Assembly: GCF_032878875.1 (NCBI RefSeq) | Contig: NZ_CP118157.1 | Span: forward strand, 3,100,001-3,164,000 | From: Microbacterium sp. AB | GTDB lineage: Bacteria; Actinomycetota; Actinomycetes; Actinomycetales; Microbacteriaceae | DNA length: 64,000 bases | Direction of reading: 5' to 3' | The notes under the pieces: generated by a model | The model's database searches: none | Seen by the model: the letters and a program-made list of their open reading frames with translations, nothing else | Told to the model about the DNA's origin: nothing | Translations under genes and position numbers: made by a program | In this document: in pieces, positions 63,872 to 64,000 of the stretch | Layout of the letters: each line of letters begins with the position of its first letter | Position numbering within the stretch: the stretch's first letter is position 1

Positions 63872-64000
63872 ATGGCCGGTGCACACCGCCGCGTGAAGTC
63901 CGAGACGCAGGACCTCCTGCGGCTCACCGTCCAGCGCACGGAGCGGCTCTCCCCGCACTGGCTGCGCGTGACGCTCGGCGGGGGCGACGTCGACCGCTTC
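63872..64000 (+). CDS. Siderophore-interacting protein, partial (N-terminus)
   Basis: 43 codons up to the window edge. LRLTVQRTERLSPHWLRVTL and GGGDVDRF match the start of the FAD-binding domain of ViuB/SIP ferric-siderophore reductases, which release iron from imported siderophores in the cytoplasm. GAGAAGGG precedes the ATG. The rest, including the NAD(P)H domain, is outside the window. Confidence 0.75.
   Translation, partial: MAGAHRRVKSETQDLLRLTVQRTERLSPHWLRVTLGGGDVDRF

Overview
The window is about 64 kb of very GC-rich, densely packed DNA from an actinobacterium. It most resembles a Microbacterium-like member of the Microbacteriaceae (inference). The signs are long runs of genes coupled by ATGA or GTGA overlaps, a complete C50-carotenoid operon (idi-crtE-crtB-crtI-crtYe-crtYf-crtEb) with a divergent MarR regulator, proteins with SipW-type alternate export signals, a YkoEDC-like vitamin transporter, and many genes with a TANNNT box 6-7 nt before the start codon (leaderless transcripts). 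No rRNA, tRNA, CRISPR array, phage or complete insertion sequence was seen.

Layout. 1-5.1 kb: two alternate-signal exported proteins, a formate/nitrite-type channel, a membrane protein, an M23 endopeptidase, acylphosphatase and a small hypothetical gene. 5.3-20.7 kb: one long exopolysaccharide operon of thirteen genes. It encodes a priming sugar transferase, a WecG/TagA-type transferase, flippase, chain-length protein, polymerase, two GT2 transferases, two acyl/acetyltransferases, a TagD-like cytidylyltransferase paired with a CDP-alcohol phosphotransferase, and two secreted proteins, one with a fibrinogen-like domain on a propeller-like body. 21.4-28.2 kb: an accessory module of a TPR-CHAT protease, a 34-aa peptide, a cytoplasmic subtilase, a tandem array of gene-tail fragments, a 157-aa protein and an ECF sigma factor. 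28.5-36.5 kb: trhO, a DUF559 endonuclease-like gene flanked by palindromic repeats, ppc, a LacI regulator, and a divergent exporter/LysR pair. 36.6-39.7 kb: a decayed sugar ABC transporter behind an intact LacI-type palindrome, with an intact GH51 arabinofuranosidase. 39.7-42.4 kb: a redoxin, a degenerate recombinase-like protein, and a Ser/Thr kinase with an FHA protein. 42.6-50 kb: ferrochelatase and the carotenoid operon. 50-58 kb: a flavin-fold protein, acyl-CoA oxidase, an HTTM/DUF5819 pair and a giant LPXTG-like surface protein. 58-64 kb: recQ, a small GNAT protein, a YkoEDC-type ECF transporter and the start of a siderophore-interacting protein.

The accessory module at 21.4-28.2 kb is the best candidate for an undescribed system. 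A TPR-CHAT protease sits with an ECF sigma factor and a third protein, which recalls the TPR-CHAT/Csx30/RpoE logic of type III-E CRISPR, but there is no CRISPR here. The first residues of the 34-aa peptide (PYSKTN) resemble a hexapeptide (NPFSRT) repeated three times in the linker between the subtilase N-terminal and catalytic domains, where activating cleavage could occur. The 3' end of the 157-aa gene recurs as several diverged copies behind its stop codon. Assignments of function to this module are inference.
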